From contig JAKAZC010000139.1 of NCBI GenBank assembly GCA_021826655.1, forward strand, positions 1 through 7,108: 7,108 nucleotides of DNA, written 5' to 3'. The translations under genes were made by a program, and so were the position numbers. The notes under the pieces are model-generated. The model was not told where the DNA came from. It was given only the letters and a program-made list of their open reading frames with translations, and did not search any database. Each line of letters starts with the position of its first letter. Position 1 is the first letter of the stretch. The DNA comes from Actinomycetes bacterium (GTDB lineage: Bacteria; Actinomycetota; Acidimicrobiia; Acidimicrobiales; RAAP-2). Of this stretch, positions 1 to 6,092 are shown in pieces.

Positions 1-426
1 CTGGGTGAAGCCGATCAGGGCGTTGAGGGCGACGACGCCGAGGATCCCGAAGGCGAGCTCGAGGTTGGCCACGTCGTGGGGGGAGGGTACGAGGTAGGTC
101 AGGAAGGTGAGCCCGGCGGCGACCAGGAGCACCACGGCGAACATGTTGGTGAGCTGGGCGGCCAGCTCGGTCAGGACCGACCGGTGGCTCGGCGGGGGCA
201 GGGCGTTGGGCCCGACGGTCGCCCGCCGCCCGGCGGCGTCCGCCGGATCGAGGCCGCGACGCGAGGTGCCGAGCATCGCCAGGGCGGCGTGGACCTCGAG
301 CGAAGGGATGGTCGCCGGGACCGACCCGTCCGTCCCCCCTGGCGATCCGCCACCCCGCGGGCCCGGCGGTGCCGACGGGGCCGGGGTGGCGTCGGCGCCC
401 GCGCCGACGGAACGGTGAAGGTCCAC
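1..426 (-). CDS. P-type cation-transporting ATPase, N-terminal part (cut by window edge)
   Basis: This is the first ~142 residues of a membrane cation pump; the rest lies beyond position 1. After a Gly/Pro/Ala-rich leader (about residues 1-44), a cation-ATPase N-terminal domain follows. It has EVHAALAMLGTSRRGL, then ATVGPNALPPP with the family's conserved GPN at residues 72-74. Two hydrophobic segments follow, near residues 95-113 (MFAVVLLVAAGLTFLTYL) and 123-140, matching TM1 and TM2. The DKTGT phosphorylation motif, and any residue that would tell the ion, are outside the window. The frame is closed upstream by a stop at 478-480. The only plausible start ahead of the domain is GTG at 424-426; the ATG at 274-276 would begin inside the domain. 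No good ribosome binding site supports the GTG, so the exact start is uncertain. It follows the CODH operon on the same strand, 154 bases downstream. A nickel role is conceivable but not shown; Ca/Mg/K-type pumps share this domain. Confidence 0.8.
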   Translation of the reverse strand, partial: MDLHRSVGAGADATPAPSAPPGPRGGGSPGGTDGSVPATIPSLEVHAALAMLGTSRRGLDPADAAGRRATVGPNALPPPSHRSVLTELAAQLTNMFAVVLLVAAGLTFLTYLVPSPHDVANLELAFGILGVVALNALIGFTQ

Positions 427-457
427 ACCACAGCATCCAGCCGCAGGGGCCTCCCCG

Positions 458-511
458 CCAAGGGGCGAAGGTCCTGCCTACACGGCCGAGGCATCGGGGG
501 TGGCCCCTTGG
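458..511. repeat. Inverted repeat with 9-bp arms between the oxidoreductase and ATPase genes
   Basis: CCAAGGGGC at 458-466 is the exact reverse complement of GCCCCTTGG at 503-511, separated by 36 bases. It lies upstream of the ATPase start and downstream of the CODH operon. It could be part of a leader structure or chance pairing in GC-rich DNA; no function is assigned. Confidence 0.35.
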
Positions 512-521
512 AGCGTCGGGC

Positions 522-547
522 GACGGACGGCGCCCACCCCGTCCGTC
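522..547 (-). terminator. Candidate terminator hairpin after the CODH operon
   Basis: GACGGACGG at 522-530 pairs perfectly with CCGTCCGTC at 539-547 around an 8-base loop. The hairpin sits 33 bases past the stop codon of the last operon gene (stop at 581-583, minus strand). There is no U-run after the stem, so it is not a classical intrinsic terminator, although U-less hairpins are common in high-GC actinobacteria. Apart from this and the wider inverted repeat, the 427-580 gap holds no supported gene. Confidence 0.45.
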
Positions 548-580
548 CGGCGATGCCAGGCCTTGCGGGCGGGCGACGGG

Positions 581-1834
581 TCAGGCCACCCGGGCGACGG
601 GTCCGGCCGGACGCAGGGCGTCCCACACCACCCGGGCCGTGGCGAAGCGGGGGGAGATCAGGTCGGCCCCGAACCGGCGGACGTCGGCCTGGCGCAGCAT
701 CAGGGACCGGTAGACGCCGGCGGCGCCGATGTCGCCGGCCAGTTGGGCGCCGATGATCCGTCCGGCCCGCAGGTAGACGGTGCGCAGGGTGCCCGGTCCG
801 CGGCGCTGCAGCACGTCGTCGGACCCCTCGATGGTCCCCATGGCGACGATGGGGACCCCCAGGTGCTTGAGGCTGTTCATGGCCTCGGCCCCGCCGTAGG
901 GGCGGTCGAGCCCGAGGGCGTTGGCCGCGGCCAGGCTTCCCTGGGCCACGGCGTTGGGGAAGATGGCGTGGACGTAGCGCTCGCCGGTGAGCCAGTCGGC
1001 GGCCTCGGCCACGTCGCCGGCGGCCACCACGCCGGGGGCCGACGTCCGCAGGCGGTCGTCGACGTGGACGCCCCAGCCGGTTACCACGCCCGAGCCCTCA
1101 AGGAACTCGACGTGGGGCTTGACCCCGGTGGCCGCCACCACCAGGTCGGCCCGGAGGACCTCACCCGTGGCCAGGCGGACGCCGCTGACGGCGGGCTCGC
1201 CGACGAAGGCCTCGGCCGGTGTGCCCAGCCGCAGGTGGACGCCCCGCTCCACCAGTGCCGCCTCGGCGAAGGCCGCGGTGTCGCGGTCGAGGACACGGGG
1301 CATCACCCACGGGCGCCGTCCCACCACCGTGACGTCGACGGCCAGGGCGGCCAGGAGGAGGGCCAGCTCGACCCCGATGAAGCCGTGGCCCACCACGAGC
1401 ACGCTGCGGGCCTGGCCCTGCCGGACCTGCTCGACCAGGCGGCGGGCCGTGCCCAGGGACTTGAAGTCGAGCACGCCGGGGCGGTCGGCCCCTTCGATGG
1501 GGGCGTGCAGCCGGCTGCCCGAGGCGATGACCAGGGTCTCGTAGCCCAGCCGGGAACCGTCGGCCAGGACGACCTCCCGGTGGTCGGTGTCGACGCCGGT
1601 GACGTGGACGTGGCGGCGCTCGTCGATGCCGAGTCGCCGGGCGACGTCGGGCCCCTTCCAGTACAGGGTCTCTTGGCGGCCGGTGAGGAAATGGTCGGCC
1701 ATGGCGGCCGGCGAGTACGGCGGCGACGCCTCGGCCGACAGGGCGGTCACGGTGCCCGCCGGGTCCAGCCGGCGCAGGGTCGCGGCGGCCGTGATCCCGG
1801 CCGGACCGGTCCCGATGACCACGGCCCGAGTCAT
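581..1834 (-). CDS. FAD-dependent NAD(P) oxidoreductase of the CODH operon
   Basis: This 417-residue flavoprotein belongs to the two-dinucleotide-domain pyridine nucleotide reductase family (rubredoxin/nitrite reductase-like). Residues 1-13 hold the FAD-binding GTGPAG; residues 149-154 hold GHGFIG, the NAD(P)-binding glycine motif, followed by a conserved Glu-156. A-T-G at 235-237 and the FAD-contacting A-G-D at 272-274 complete the pattern. There is no CXXC disulfide, and the PPYSPAAM segment (38-45) lacks the Cys of CoA-disulfide reductases, so a flavin-only electron-transfer enzyme is likely. The second glycine-motif strand ends VVGRRPW without an acidic residue, which hints at NADPH rather than NADH. 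The ATG overlaps the cooC stop (ATGA at 1834-1831) and follows GGAGG at 1842-1846, spaced 7 bases. Beside cooF and cooS it most likely passes electrons between the ferredoxin and NAD(P)+, as proposed for CODH-CooF-oxidoreductase clusters in anaerobes. The exact electron partner is inferred. Confidence 0.88.
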   Translation of the reverse strand: MTRAVVIGTGPAGITAAATLRRLDPAGTVTALSAEASPPYSPAAMADHFLTGRQETLYWKGPDVARRLGIDERRHVHVTGVDTDHREVVLADGSRLGYETLVIASGSRLHAPIEGADRPGVLDFKSLGTARRLVEQVRQGQARSVLVVGHGFIGVELALLLAALAVDVTVVGRRPWVMPRVLDRDTAAFAEAALVERGVHLRLGTPAEAFVGEPAVSGVRLATGEVLRADLVVAATGVKPHVEFLEGSGVVTGWGVHVDDRLRTSAPGVVAAGDVAEAADWLTGERYVHAIFPNAVAQGSLAAANALGLDRPYGGAEAMNSLKHLGVPIVAMGTIEGSDDVLQRRGPGTLRTVYLRAGRIIGAQLAGDIGAAGVYRSLMLRQADVRRFGADLISPRFATARVVWDALRPAGPVARVA

Positions 1835-2769
1835 CGAGCCGCCTCCGCGGCGGTCCGGCCGACCGGGGCCACCAGGAGCTCGCCGGCCAGGAGGGCGGCG
1901 GCGTGGGCCAGGTCGGAGTCGGAGAGGAGTCCGTCCACCGACGGCTCGGCCTCGAGCGCCCGCTCGTCGTGGGGCAGGGCGTGGACGGTGTCGAAGGGCC
2001 ATCCGCCGAGCCGGTCGAGGTGCCCGAGGGCCCGCTCCATGTCGGCCGGGCCCCGCACCCGGTTGACGACCAGATGGAGGGAGCCGATGCCCAGCTGGGC
2101 GGCCAGCCGGGCCGTGTCCAGGCCCACCTGCACGGCGTTGAAGGTGGGGTCCACCACCACCACGGCCTGGTCGAAGCCCCGGGCCAGGGAACGTCCGAAG
2201 TGCTCGACGCCGGCGTGGGTGTCGAGGAGCACGACCTCGTGGCGGCGGAGCCGCATGCCGGCCAGGGTGGCGGCCAGGAGGGAGGTCTCCGGGCACAGGC
2301 AGCCGCCTCCGGCCCGGCCCACGCCCCCCATCACGAGGAGCCGCACTCCGTCGGGGGCCGGAGTGCCCAGGCGGTCGACCACGTCGGCCACGTCCGGGTT
2401 GAGCCGCAGCATCCCGCCGGCCCCTTCGCCGGGGCGGGCCCCGGTCTTCTCCTCGACGTAGTCCCCGGCCTCGGCGAGCGGCACCACCGCCCCGAGGGCA
2501 CCGGCGTCGAGGCCGAGAGCCGGGCCGAGGTTGCACTGCTCGTCGCCGTCCACCGCCACCACGGGGTAGCCCGACCGGGCCAGCAGCCGGGCCAGCAGCG
2601 CGGTCAGGGTCGACTTGCCGACGCCGCCCTTGCCGGCGACCACCACCCGGCTGCGGGCACCCGGGTCGAGGGGGCTCCCATCGGCGGGCGGGTGGACGTG
2701 CACGTGGTGCCCGCGCCCACCGTGCGCGCTCCCACCGTGCTCGCATCCGACCTCGCCGTCCCGGCACAC
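1831..2769 (-). CDS. cooC: CooC-like nickel-insertion ATPase with His-rich N-terminus
   Basis: This 312-residue MinD/SIMIBI-class ATPase probably helps load nickel into the CooS C-cluster. A deviant Walker A motif, GKGGVGKS, lies at residues 46-53 with the signature Lys-47. The CooC-type CXC metal motif (GGCLCPE) has Cys-157 and Cys-159, and LLDTHAGVEHFGR at 181-193 is the Walker B-like segment typical of CooC. Typical CooC proteins are roughly 250-265 residues. The extra ~40 lie at the N-terminus and include Cys-2, Cys-9 and six His within residues 11-26 (His 11, 16, 21, 22, 24, 26), resembling the His-rich nickel stores of some HypB/UreE/CooJ proteins. The GTG start at 2769 is chosen because GGGAG at 2779-2783 lies 9 bases upstream; a later GTG at residue 23 is the alternative and would remove most of the His residues. 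The gene starts 5 bases after the cooS stop and overlaps the next gene by 4. Family call is firm; the nickel-store role is inferred. Confidence 0.88.
   Translation of the reverse strand: MCRDGEVGCEHGGSAHGGRGHHVHVHPPADGSPLDPGARSRVVVAGKGGVGKSTLTALLARLLARSGYPVVAVDGDEQCNLGPALGLDAGALGAVVPLAEAGDYVEEKTGARPGEGAGGMLRLNPDVADVVDRLGTPAPDGVRLLVMGGVGRAGGGCLCPETSLLAATLAGMRLRRHEVVLLDTHAGVEHFGRSLARGFDQAVVVVDPTFNAVQVGLDTARLAAQLGIGSLHLVVNRVRGPADMERALGHLDRLGGWPFDTVHALPHDERALEAEPSVDGLLSDSDLAHAAALLAGELLVAPVGRTAAEAAR
1842..1846 (-). promoter_or_regulatory. Ribosome binding site of the operon oxidoreductase
   Basis: GGAGG on the minus strand sits 7 bases before the ATG at 1834, inside the final codons of cooC. It supports the start that overlaps the cooC stop codon. 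Confidence 0.75.
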
Positions 2770-2774
2770 GATCG

Positions 2775-4715
2775 TCAGCTCCCGGCCACGGCGGCCGGCA
2801 CGGCGGTCGTCGGCTCTTCGACCTCCTGGGCGGGCAACCCCAGGGCCCGGCGCTTGGCCTCGATGTGCCGGCGGATCAGCCGGGCGGCGCGTCCGGGGTC
2901 GGGTTCCACGGCGAAGGTGGCGCCGACCACGTCCTCGAGCCCGCGGGCCAGGAGGTCCACCACGTGGGGGCTGCCGAAGACGGGCGGCTGCACGCCGAGC
3001 ACCGTGGTGATGCCGCTCGCCACCACGTAGGTGCCGATGGCCACCGCCTTCTCCGAGTACCACTCCGGGGCGGCACCGGCCAGCGGGAGCTGGTCGATGT
3101 CCACGCCCAGGGCGTCGGCCAGGGCCGCAGCCAGGGCGATGACCCGGCTGTTGTCGACGCACGATCCCATGTGCAGCACGGGCGGGATCCCGAGAGCCTC
3201 GCACACCGACCGCAGGCCGGGCCCGGCCAGGGCCGCCGACTCGGGCAGCATCTGCCCCGCCTTGCCGTTGGCCACGGCCGCGCAGCCGGTGACCAGCACG
3301 AGGATGTCGTGCTCGATGAGCTGCCGGGTGAGCTCGACGTGCTCGTGGTCCTGGGGGAGCTTGGGATTGTTGCATCCGACCACGGCCACCGCCCCCCGGA
3401 TGGTTCCCGCGGCGATGGCGTCGACCAGAGGCTGGGCCGTGCCGCCCAGGGCGCCGACGATGGCCTCCACCGAGAAGCCGGCCATCATCCGGACCGGGTC
3501 GACCGGGATCCGCACCCGCTCCGGGTTGCGCTCCGGGTAGGCCTCCACTGCCATGCGGACGATCCGCCGGGCGATCTCGGTGCCGCGCCGGGGGTCGAAC
3601 GAGACGTGGGTGGCGCCGGGGAACTTGGCCTTGTCGGACGTCGAGATGACCCGCGTGTGGTAGCAGCGGGCCACGTCGGTGACCGACGGCATGATGCACT
3701 GGTAGTCGACCACCATGGCCTCGAGGGCCCCGGTGACGATGACCAGCTCCTGCATGAGGTGGTTCCCGGCCATGGGGACGCCCCGGCGCATGAGCAGCTC
3801 GTTGCCGGTGCAGCACAGCCCCACGATGTTGATGCCGGTGGCCCCGAGGGACCGGGCCAACTCGACCAGCTCGGGGTCGCGGGCCGCCTCCACGACCACG
3901 TCGGACAGGAGCGGGTTGTGCCCGTGCAGGGCGATGTTCACCTGGTCGGCGCGCAGGACCCCCAGGTTGACCTCGGAGGTCACCGGCGACGGGGTCCCGA
4001 ACAGGACGTCGGACAGCTCGGTGGCGATCATCGATCCGCCCCATCCGTCGGACAGGCTGGTGCGGAGCCCGTGGAGCAGCACGTTCACGTAGTCGTTGTC
4101 CACCCCCATGTGGGTGCGGTGCAGCATCTCGACGTTCTCGCGGTCGATGCCGCGGGGCGTGATGCCCAGGTCGGCCCACCGCCGGCGCCGGGACTCGGGC
4201 ACCCGGCCGAGGAAGGTGAGGCCCTCCTTGCGGCTCCCGTAGTCCTCGAACAGGGCGTCGGCGAGGTCCGCGGCCACCGCCTCGACCGCACGTCCCTCGG
4301 TCTCGACGCCGGCTTCGGCGGCCAGGCGCCGGAGCTTGGCTTCGTCGGCGATCCGGTACCCGGCGACGTCCCCTTTGGCCAGGGCGGCGAGGACCTCCAG
4401 GATGTCCCGGCCGTGGTCGGAGTGGGAGGACGAGCCGGCGGCGATGGTGCGGCCCAGGTTGCGGGCGACGATGACGTCGGCATCGGCCCCGCACACTCCC
4501 TTCTGGGGACCTTCGCCGAAGGGGTCGATCCGGCACGGCCCCATGGCGCAGTTGCGGCAGCTCAACCCGAGGGCGCAGTAGCCGCACTGCGGCTCCTGGG
4601 CCGCCAGCCGGTCCCACACCGTCTCGACGCCGTCGTGGCGCGCCTTGTCGATCATGCGCTGGGCGTCCTCGTTGATGGTGAGCCGACCGTGCCGCCGCCC
4701 GTTGGTGGTGCTCAT
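2775..4715 (-). CDS. cooS: Ni,Fe carbon monoxide dehydrogenase catalytic subunit CooS
   Basis: This 646-residue enzyme interconverts CO + H2O and CO2 + 2 H+ + 2 e-; homodimeric in the family, cytoplasmic. It is close to the usual CooS length. The B-cluster ligands are Cys-53, 56, 61 and 75. The candidate D-cluster pair is Cys-44/Cys-47 (QCGYC), a CX2C spacing instead of the commoner CX7C; Ser-52 stands where the second Cys would be. C-cluster ligands are all present: HGHNP at 264-268, the CC pair 301-302 in CCTGNE, Cys-340 (DYQC), Cys-448 (GCNNP), Cys-478 (TGCAAVANGKAG) and Cys-519 (GSCVDN). The proton-channel histidines His-98 and His-101 (SSSHSDHG) and Lys-556 (SEKA) are kept, so the protein should be active. 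The ATG overlaps the cooF stop (ATGA) and follows GGGAGG at 4722-4727, spaced 6 bases. No acetyl-CoA synthase partner gene is nearby, so it is a monofunctional CODH rather than part of a visible ACS complex. Confidence 0.97.
   Translation of the reverse strand: MSTTNGRRHGRLTINEDAQRMIDKARHDGVETVWDRLAAQEPQCGYCALGLSCRNCAMGPCRIDPFGEGPQKGVCGADADVIVARNLGRTIAAGSSSHSDHGRDILEVLAALAKGDVAGYRIADEAKLRRLAAEAGVETEGRAVEAVAADLADALFEDYGSRKEGLTFLGRVPESRRRRWADLGITPRGIDRENVEMLHRTHMGVDNDYVNVLLHGLRTSLSDGWGGSMIATELSDVLFGTPSPVTSEVNLGVLRADQVNIALHGHNPLLSDVVVEAARDPELVELARSLGATGINIVGLCCTGNELLMRRGVPMAGNHLMQELVIVTGALEAMVVDYQCIMPSVTDVARCYHTRVISTSDKAKFPGATHVSFDPRRGTEIARRIVRMAVEAYPERNPERVRIPVDPVRMMAGFSVEAIVGALGGTAQPLVDAIAAGTIRGAVAVVGCNNPKLPQDHEHVELTRQLIEHDILVLVTGCAAVANGKAGQMLPESAALAGPGLRSVCEALGIPPVLHMGSCVDNSRVIALAAALADALGVDIDQLPLAGAAPEWYSEKAVAIGTYVVASGITTVLGVQPPVFGSPHVVDLLARGLEDVVGATFAVEPDPGRAARLIRRHIEAKRRALGLPAQEVEEPTTAVPAAVAGS
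2779..2783 (-). promoter_or_regulatory. Ribosome binding site deciding the cooC GTG start
   Basis: GGGAG on the minus strand lies 9 bases before GTG at 2769 and overlaps the end of cooS. It is the best evidence that the His-rich N-terminal segment of CooC is translated, rather than a start at the internal GTG 22 codons later. Confidence 0.6.
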
Positions 4716-5446
4716 GGCGTGCCTCCCTCGGTGCCGGTGCTGCCGGTGCTGCCGGTGCTGCCGGTGCTGCCGGTGCTGCGTGTGCTGTCGGTCCCGGTCC
4801 GTGGACTGGCGCGGTGCCCGTTCGACGCGGCGTCCGTCTGGATGTCGGCCAATGCCTCGTACCAGGCGTGCCACGGGCCGAGGGGGTCCCCGCCCGGCAC
4901 AGGGGTCGGCGTCGCCCCGACGGCGGCCAGCACGGCGCCGGCGTCGCGCAGGCGCCCCGCCGCCACGAGCTCGTTGAGCTCCCCGAACACCAGGGCGTCG
5001 ACCTTGCACACCTCGACGCAGGCCGGCGTCTCGCTCCGCTCCAACCGCTCGACGCAGCCGTCGCACTTGACGGCCACCGCCGTGCCGGGGCCCGGGCCGC
5101 CGGCCAACGGGTAGAAGGTGATCACGTCGAACGGGCACACCACGGCGCACATGGCGCAGCCGATGCACCGGGCGGGGTCGACGAGCACGACGCCCAGCCG
5201 GTCGTCGCGGGTGATGGCCCCGGTGGGGCAGACCTGCAGGCAGGGGGCAGGATCACAGTGGCGGCAGCGATTGGGGTACGACGTCGCGCCGACCGGTCCC
5301 GGCTCGACGTGGACCCGCTTTCGCGGGATGGGGACCTCGGCGAAGGCGGTGGCCTCGTCGCGGCCGGCCGAGTGCTCGACGGCGCAGGCGAGCTCGCACT
5401 GCCGGCAGCCGATACATCGCTCCGGGTTGACGAAGACCGCGCGCAT
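4712..5446 (-). CDS. cooF: CooF-like four-[4Fe-4S] ferredoxin with Ser-Thr-Gly tail
   Basis: This 244-residue electron carrier is the likely direct acceptor for CooS. Sixteen cysteines form four [4Fe-4S] motifs of the CooF/HycB/DmsB type: Cys 11-14-17-21, Cys 61-64-69-73 (followed by Pro), Cys 94-97-100-104 (followed by Pro), and Cys 128-131-143-147. No signal peptide or Tat motif is seen, so it should be cytoplasmic like its partner. Residues after about 155 are not cluster-binding. They end in a low-complexity tail with five consecutive Ser-Thr-Gly triplets at 224-238 and the closing TEGGTP; typical CooF proteins are about 190 residues, so this C-terminal extension is unusual. It is the first gene of the operon. 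The ATG at 5446 follows AGGAAAGGGG (5453-5462) at 6 bases, and the gene overlaps cooS by 4 bases. Another four-cluster redox subunit (HycB- or DmsB-like) is the alternative name, but the position next to cooS favours CooF. Confidence 0.92.
   Translation of the reverse strand: MRAVFVNPERCIGCRQCELACAVEHSAGRDEATAFAEVPIPRKRVHVEPGPVGATSYPNRCRHCDPAPCLQVCPTGAITRDDRLGVVLVDPARCIGCAMCAVVCPFDVITFYPLAGGPGPGTAVAVKCDGCVERLERSETPACVEVCKVDALVFGELNELVAAGRLRDAGAVLAAVGATPTPVPGGDPLGPWHAWYEALADIQTDAASNGHRASPRTGTDSTRSTGSTGSTGSTGSTGTEGGTP
4722..4727 (-). promoter_or_regulatory. Ribosome binding site of cooS
   Basis: GGGAGG on the minus strand, 6 bases before the ATG at 4715, lies inside the last codons of cooF. 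It fixes the cooS start and supports translational coupling through the ATGA overlap. Confidence 0.8.
4732..4794. repeat. 9-bp tandem repeat (TGCCGGTGC) in the end of cooF
   Basis: Five perfect copies of TGCCGGTGC occupy 4732-4776. They are followed by the degenerate copies TGCGTGTGC (4777-4785) and TGTCGGTCC (4786-4794). On the coding strand each perfect unit reads Ser-Thr-Gly. Because the unit is three codons, gain or loss of copies by slippage keeps the cooF frame, and with it the cooF-cooS overlap, intact. Confidence 0.93.
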
Positions 5447-5463
5447 CGGCCACCCCTTTCCTC

Positions 5464-5477
5464 GTCGGCTGGCCGAC
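5464..5477. promoter_or_regulatory. Short palindrome upstream of cooF, possible operator
   Basis: GTCGGC (5464-5469) and GCCGAC (5472-5477) form an inverted repeat around a TG centre, 17 bases ahead of the cooF ATG and immediately before its ribosome binding site. A regulator bound here, or a small hairpin in the leader, could limit expression of the operon. It does not resemble the FNR/CRP half-site TTGAT/TGTGA or the CooA-type TGTC/GACA arrangement. A 12-base palindrome is not rare in DNA of this composition, so the role is speculative. No convincing -10/-35 pair is visible for the operon in 5447-5600. Confidence 0.3.
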
Positions 5478-5556
5478 TTTCGGCTCGACGCCGTCCGGGT
5501 GCCGTGGCGCCATCGTCACCCCGCCGGACCGTCGCCCCGTAGGGCCGTTGGTCCCA

Positions 5557-5582
5557 TCTGGCCCGGCCCCGTGACGGCCAGA
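5557..5582. repeat. Inverted repeat TCTGGCC/GGCCAGA in the divergent control region
   Basis: TCTGGCC at 5557-5563 is the reverse complement of GGCCAGA at 5576-5582, separated by 12 bases. It lies 18 bases before the GTG start of the acetyltransferase and about 110 bases upstream of cooF, so it could act on either promoter. No known operator is recognised. Confidence 0.35.
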
Positions 5583-5600
5583 CCATGGCAGACTCGCCCG

Positions 5601-6092
5601 GTGCCGCCGCGGCGTCTGGTCACCGTCCGCTCGGCCGGCCTTCCGGACGTGCCCCGGCTCGTGCACCTGCTGGTCGAGGGGTCCGTCATGGAGCAGGAGG
5701 ACCCGGCCGTCCTCGCCCCCTACGAGCGGGCCCTGGCCGAGATCGCGCGGACCGAGGGCAACGACGTCCTCGTCGCCGTGGTTGACGGCGAGGTGGTCGG
5801 CATGTGCCAGCTCGTCGTGTTTCGCCACCTCCAGAGCCGCGGCGGTCGATGCGCCGAGATCGAGTCGATGTACGTCGACGCCACCCACCGCTCGCAGGGC
5901 ATAGGCGGCGAACTGCTGGCCGACGCCGTCCGGCGGGCCGCGCTGGCCGGTTGCTACCGGGTGCAGCTCACCAGCAACAAGGTCCGGGCCGACGCTCATC
6001 GCTTCTACCGGCGCCACGGGTTCGTGGCCACGCACGAGGGCTTCAAGCGGGACCTGGAGCAGCCCTCTCCTCCCGACGGTCCGGATTCTTAG
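5601..6092 (+). CDS. GNAT-family N-acetyltransferase
   Basis: This 163-residue protein is a single GNAT domain expected to transfer an acetyl group from acetyl-CoA to an amine. Residues 56-74 (DVLVAVVDGEVVGMCQLVVF) form the central strands. Motif A runs EIESMYVDATHRSQGIGGELL, with the acetyl-CoA pyrophosphate loop R-S-Q-G-I-G-G at 97-103. YRVQLTSNKVRADAHRFYRRHGF follows as the motif B region, with the usual N...A..FY...GF pattern. The substrate cannot be told; small single-domain GNATs act on antibiotics, amino acids or protein N-termini. GTG at 5601 is chosen because the GNAT fold begins right after it (VTVRSAGLPDVPRLVHLL). No clear Shine-Dalgarno precedes it, so a leaderless or weakly translated message is possible. 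The ATG at 5585 is in another frame. It is transcribed away from the CODH operon, and nothing in the sequence links it to CO metabolism. Confidence 0.9.
   Translation: MPPRRLVTVRSAGLPDVPRLVHLLVEGSVMEQEDPAVLAPYERALAEIARTEGNDVLVAVVDGEVVGMCQLVVFRHLQSRGGRCAEIESMYVDATHRSQGIGGELLADAVRRAALAGCYRVQLTSNKVRADAHRFYRRHGFVATHEGFKRDLEQPSPPDGPDS

Noticed and set aside
274..276. ATG as start of the P-type ATPase
   Set aside because: It falls inside the conserved N-terminal domain and would remove the EVHAALA helix that belongs to the family.
581..1834. CoA-disulfide reductase or thioredoxin reductase identity for the operon flavoprotein
   Set aside because: The active-site Cys of the former and the CXXC of the latter are both missing; only flavin and nucleotide sites are present.
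4732..4794. CRISPR-like array
   Set aside because: The units are 9 bases, contiguous without spacers, and inside the cooF reading frame.
500..5114. Very long open frames on the plus strand opposite the CODH operon (for example 500-2461, 1903-3030, 2865-5114)
   Set aside because: They are antisense to genes with full catalytic motifs, have compositionally skewed products without domains, and stay open only because G/C-biased codons rarely give stops in the opposite frames.
5118..5600. Upstream extension of the acetyltransferase frame to an ATG at 5118
   Set aside because: That stretch is antisense to cooF and across the control region; the GNAT fold starts immediately after the GTG at 5601.
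5585..5785. ATG at 5585 as the start of a separate 66-residue gene or of the acetyltransferase
   Set aside because: It is in a different frame from the GNAT motifs and gives an Arg/Pro/Gly-rich product typical of a shifted reading of GC-rich coding DNA.
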